Assembly: GCF_014636865.1 (NCBI RefSeq)
Contig: NZ_BMER01000001.1
Location: 2,902,718-2,966,717, forward strand
DNA length: 64,000 nt
Direction of reading: 5' to 3'
From: Parapedobacter pyrenivorans
Lineage (GTDB): Bacteria > Bacteroidota > Bacteroidia > Sphingobacteriales > Sphingobacteriaceae
This document shows, piece by piece, positions 62,501 to 64,000 of the stretch (position 1 is its first letter; every line of letters starts with the position of its first letter). The position numbers and the translations under genes were made by a program. Below the pieces are notes generated by a model, which was not told the origin of the DNA, made no database searches, and saw only the letters and a program-made list of their open reading frames with translations.

Positions 62501-62678
62501 GCGCTTAGGTGGCTTGCGCATCTATGCAGCCGGACAGAATCTGGCTACTTGGAGCGCGATCAAGAAATTTATCGATCCCGAGATGGGGCAGGGCGGCGGT
62601 GGCACCGATAACAACGCACGCGGTTGGTATTACCCGCACCAACAAGTGTTTTCTGTGGGATTAAATGTTCAATTTTAA
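59547..62678 (+). CDS. SusC/RagA-family TonB-linked outer-membrane protein with carboxypeptidase-regulatory-like domain
   Basis: 1043 residues. A signal peptide is followed by the CarboxypepD_reg-like domain at ~35-105 (VSGSVTDKQTGEQLAGATVLVKS). The TonB-linked plug starts DEVVVVGYGTQKRSETTASV near 111-130, then GVIAAQSSGEPGRDGAEIHIRG near 155-176 and VLKDAAAVAPYGMAGANGVILVTTKKGK near 210-237. The barrel ends in LNVQF. It is the uptake channel of the third SusC/SusD pair in this window and follows two dehydrogenase genes, tying uptake to catabolism. Confidence 0.96.
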   Translation: MRHKLLRLVPGVLTIWLLNWGAMTGYAEAAIQQEAIVSGSVTDKQTGEQLAGATVLVKSTGRTTVTNNEGAFSITAPGQDTLVVTFVSYERLEIPIMGRERLTIALEVTSDALDEVVVVGYGTQKRSETTASVATLKTSDVKNAPSANLSNALNGRLAGVIAAQSSGEPGRDGAEIHIRGVATTGNSSPLVIVDGVPRSFSKLDPSTIESFTVLKDAAAVAPYGMAGANGVILVTTKKGKSGQMAFEYNGYVGFQNPTTIVDMVNAYDYVRLRNIADINAGQAAPFSDEMVEGFRKSVEGAPDADYDKYPNTNAMDAIRNKNTALTNHSVAFSGGTDRITYYTGLGYLGQEGMWSSTRRKRYNLVTTIDAKVTETTKIGLSINAYNELVNRPSSDPRQIFSTAQAWWPINALRYSNGLEAYNNGKRILHHLTTGSRASEESRVMAQLTVDQEIRAVKGLSLKGVVSYDPTTLHDKNWNEPAPSSYSINTTTTPYEYTEVTVGGKPSLLVQNQRWKDYTLQGMINYNRQFGQHSVTGLGVIEARRSDWDYVAASRGNYEFNVPEIDLGSSDKEDWGTGGTSSEARQVGYVYRVTYGFNNRYFAEASGRYDGHYYFAPGKRFGFFPAFSLAWRLSEERFMKDNVEWVDQLKLRASYGESGNLAGGPFQYSNAMSLSGNAYNFGGSILQGVNERSEANPYITWERAVKSNVGLEGAVFNNLLSFEVDYFFEKRNNMLVSPSSVVPTEYGIGLAQINAGVMENRGLDLSVQFQKSLSNDLEVGLAANFTYAKNKLIETFENAVTRNDPNRSRTGRPLNSQFALKAMRLYQIEDFDENGQLRGFPTPTFGAVAPGDIMYADINGDGQVDVNDQTHIGHPILPQVIYGFSPRIRYKNFDLNVLFQGAAQTNVQIQMELVWPFYVGASATQAVADDYWTPDNTDARFPRLFSQGGNANNQQSSSWWFYDASYLRIKNAELGYTLPTEIANAMRLGGLRIYAAGQNLATWSAIKKFIDPEMGQGGGGTDNNARGWYYPHQQVFSVGLNVQF

Positions 62679-62691
62679 TCAGTTAGGGATA

Positions 62692-64000
62692 TGATTATGA
62701 CACATCAAATAAAATGCTTTAACCTGTTTCTGTTACTTTTCGTCCTGTCATCATGCAGTAATGACTTTTTGGAAGTGACCCCCCGCGACCAGCTATCTTC
62801 GGAGACCGTTTTCTCTGACCCATCGGGCGCAGACTTGTTTTTGAATGCGATATACGGCAGTTTGCCGGACGAGGAAGGAAAGAGCTATAACTACGATGCT
62901 TTTGAAAACTGGAGCGATAACGCCGTTTGTAGTTTTCATTGGTCCATGTCTTGGACGCAGTCTGTGGCCAGGTCGTACGGTGCAGGTTCCCTTAATCCCG
63001 GGCTGTATAACCACGACTACCCTGCAATTCCGTTTATGTACAATCACACCTATGGTCGAATCCGGAAGTGTAACCTGTTCCTGAAGTTGGTGGAAGAGCA
63101 TGCAGGCAACTTTCCGGAAGAATGGCGTAAACAGCGCGAGGCGGAAGTCCGTTTCTTGCGGGCTTACTTCTATCACCAGCTATGGATGGCGTATGGCGGC
63201 GTACCGTTGGTCACTAACGTGCTCCATCAGGCTTCGCAGGGCGACGAGATCTTTAAGCCCCGGAGTACCTCCGAGGAAACTTACCATTTCTTGGTGTCAG
63301 AACTTGCGGCCATCGCCAACGACCTACCCGCCAATAACACCGCAGGGTCGGCGAACGAGGGCCGGGCCGGTAAGGGCGCTGCCTTGTTCCTGAAGGGTTG
63401 GATTGAACTGTTTGCCGGAAATCATACCGAATCCGCAGCGACCTACAAGCAATTGATCGATGAACTCGGTAACGGAAATCCGTATGGCCTGTTCCCAGAT
63501 TTCCATGATCAGTTCCTGGAAGGAAACAACAACAACAGGGAAACGATATTTGCCTACCAACATGAGCCGTCTACGCGGACCGGGTATCGGAATAACTACT
63601 ATGGGCCCAAGGGGAACTTCAACGGATGGGCATCCATGCAACCCACACAGAATCTCGTGGATGATTATGCCATGGCGAACGGCTTGCGCCCCACCGATGC
63701 CGGGGCGGGTTACGACGAGTCGGCGCCCTATGAAAACCGGGAACCGCGGTTCTACCAGTCGATTATTTTTGACGGGGTGGAGTTCGCCGGGCAGGTATAC
63801 CGGATGAAAGAAGGCCAGCAGTTTGCGCGCAATCCGGCGGCCGAGAACAATACCGGTTATTTCAGGCGTAAAGGAATCGATGCGTCGTTGGTCGGGAACC
63901 TGCATAAGGACGGGGCAAATTACATTTACTTCCGCTACGCTGAAGCCCTGTTAAACTATGCCGAAGCAAGTATCGAAGCGGGGGATATCAGCCAGTCCGT
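62692..64000 (+). CDS. SusD/RagB-family lipoprotein, N-terminal part (3' end outside window)
   Basis: The frame is open to the right edge, so ~436 of probably ~600 residues are seen. The lipoprotein signal has VLSSCSND (cysteine ~22; ATG 62698 is an equally good start). SusD helices are recognisable: YNHTYGRIRKCNLFLKLVE near 118-136, REAEVRFLRAYFYHQLWMAYGGVPLV near 147-172, GKGAALFLKGWIELFAG near 223-239 and YFRYAEALLNYAEASIEAG at the end. It pairs with the preceding SusC. Confidence 0.94.

Noticed and set aside
1-64000. CRISPR array
   Set aside because: No set of regularly spaced identical repeats of 20-40 bases was seen; the only short-period array is the ten-base repeat at 50561-50620.

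Overview
The window looks like a Bacteroidota chromosome, most likely from Sphingobacteriaceae (a Parapedobacter-, Pedobacter- or Sphingobacterium-like genome). The reasons are three SusC/SusD pairs, Bacteroidota-type -7 boxes (TAnnTTTG), DUF5017, DUF6266 and DUF6520 proteins, and TlpA-type thioredoxins beside TonB-linked receptors. This assignment is inference from gene content; no rRNA or tRNA gene was found.

Layout. (1) 1-14830: a polysaccharide-utilisation operon. It holds the SusC C-terminus, a SusD with an unusual inserted repeat, a DUF5017 lipoprotein, a GH-like TIM barrel, an MFS transporter, a six-hairpin glycosidase-like protein, a SGNH esterase, an FAD oxidoreductase and an SSS symporter. 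(2) 14838-19912: a remnant SDR gene, then a tightly packed arsenosugar-biosynthesis operon (CMD protein, ArsS radical SAM, two glycosyltransferases, flavodoxin-like protein, sterol-desaturase-like protein). (3) 19992-23996: an orphan, GC-rich dnaE2 behind an operator-like palindrome, and a DUF1264 lipoprotein. (4) 24190-38100: an AT-rich accessory island with a defence character. It contains a broken helicase gene interrupted by a RelE/ParE toxin-antitoxin pair, a decayed IS3 element, a three-gene operon (UvrD-like helicase, DarT-like ADP-ribosyltransferase, ADP-ribosylglycohydrolase), ORF6N and other gene remnants, an ABC-three-component-type operon (SMC-like ATPase, small middle component, trypsin-like protease, MBL-fold hydrolase), an XRE regulator, and a divergent, strongly structured non-coding region. 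(5) 38841-46718: a TlpA-SusC-SusD operon facing DUF6520, MauE/DoxX and AraC genes. (6) 46996-49965: a 21-residue acidic peptide gene, a hairpin, a divergent LpxL-like acyltransferase, and a LytS/LytTR-type two-component pair. (7) 50013-53239: a HTH gene, ten-base repeats, two DUF6266 genes, DUF5675, two small proteins (one membrane, holin-like), large hairpins and a strong terminator. (8) 53390-64000: an SSS symporter, an IlvD/Edd-type sugar-acid dehydratase, an AraC regulator, two SDR dehydrogenases, SusC and a partial SusD. This looks like an oxidative sugar or sugar-acid pathway.

The most interesting candidates are the UvrD/DarT-like/ADP-ribosylglycohydrolase operon (28043-31791), the ABC-3C operon with two candidate hydrolytic effectors plus a divergent structured RNA candidate (32760-38085), and the micro-peptide/acyltransferase/two-component cluster (46996-49965). 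All functional proposals for these are inferences from family and context.
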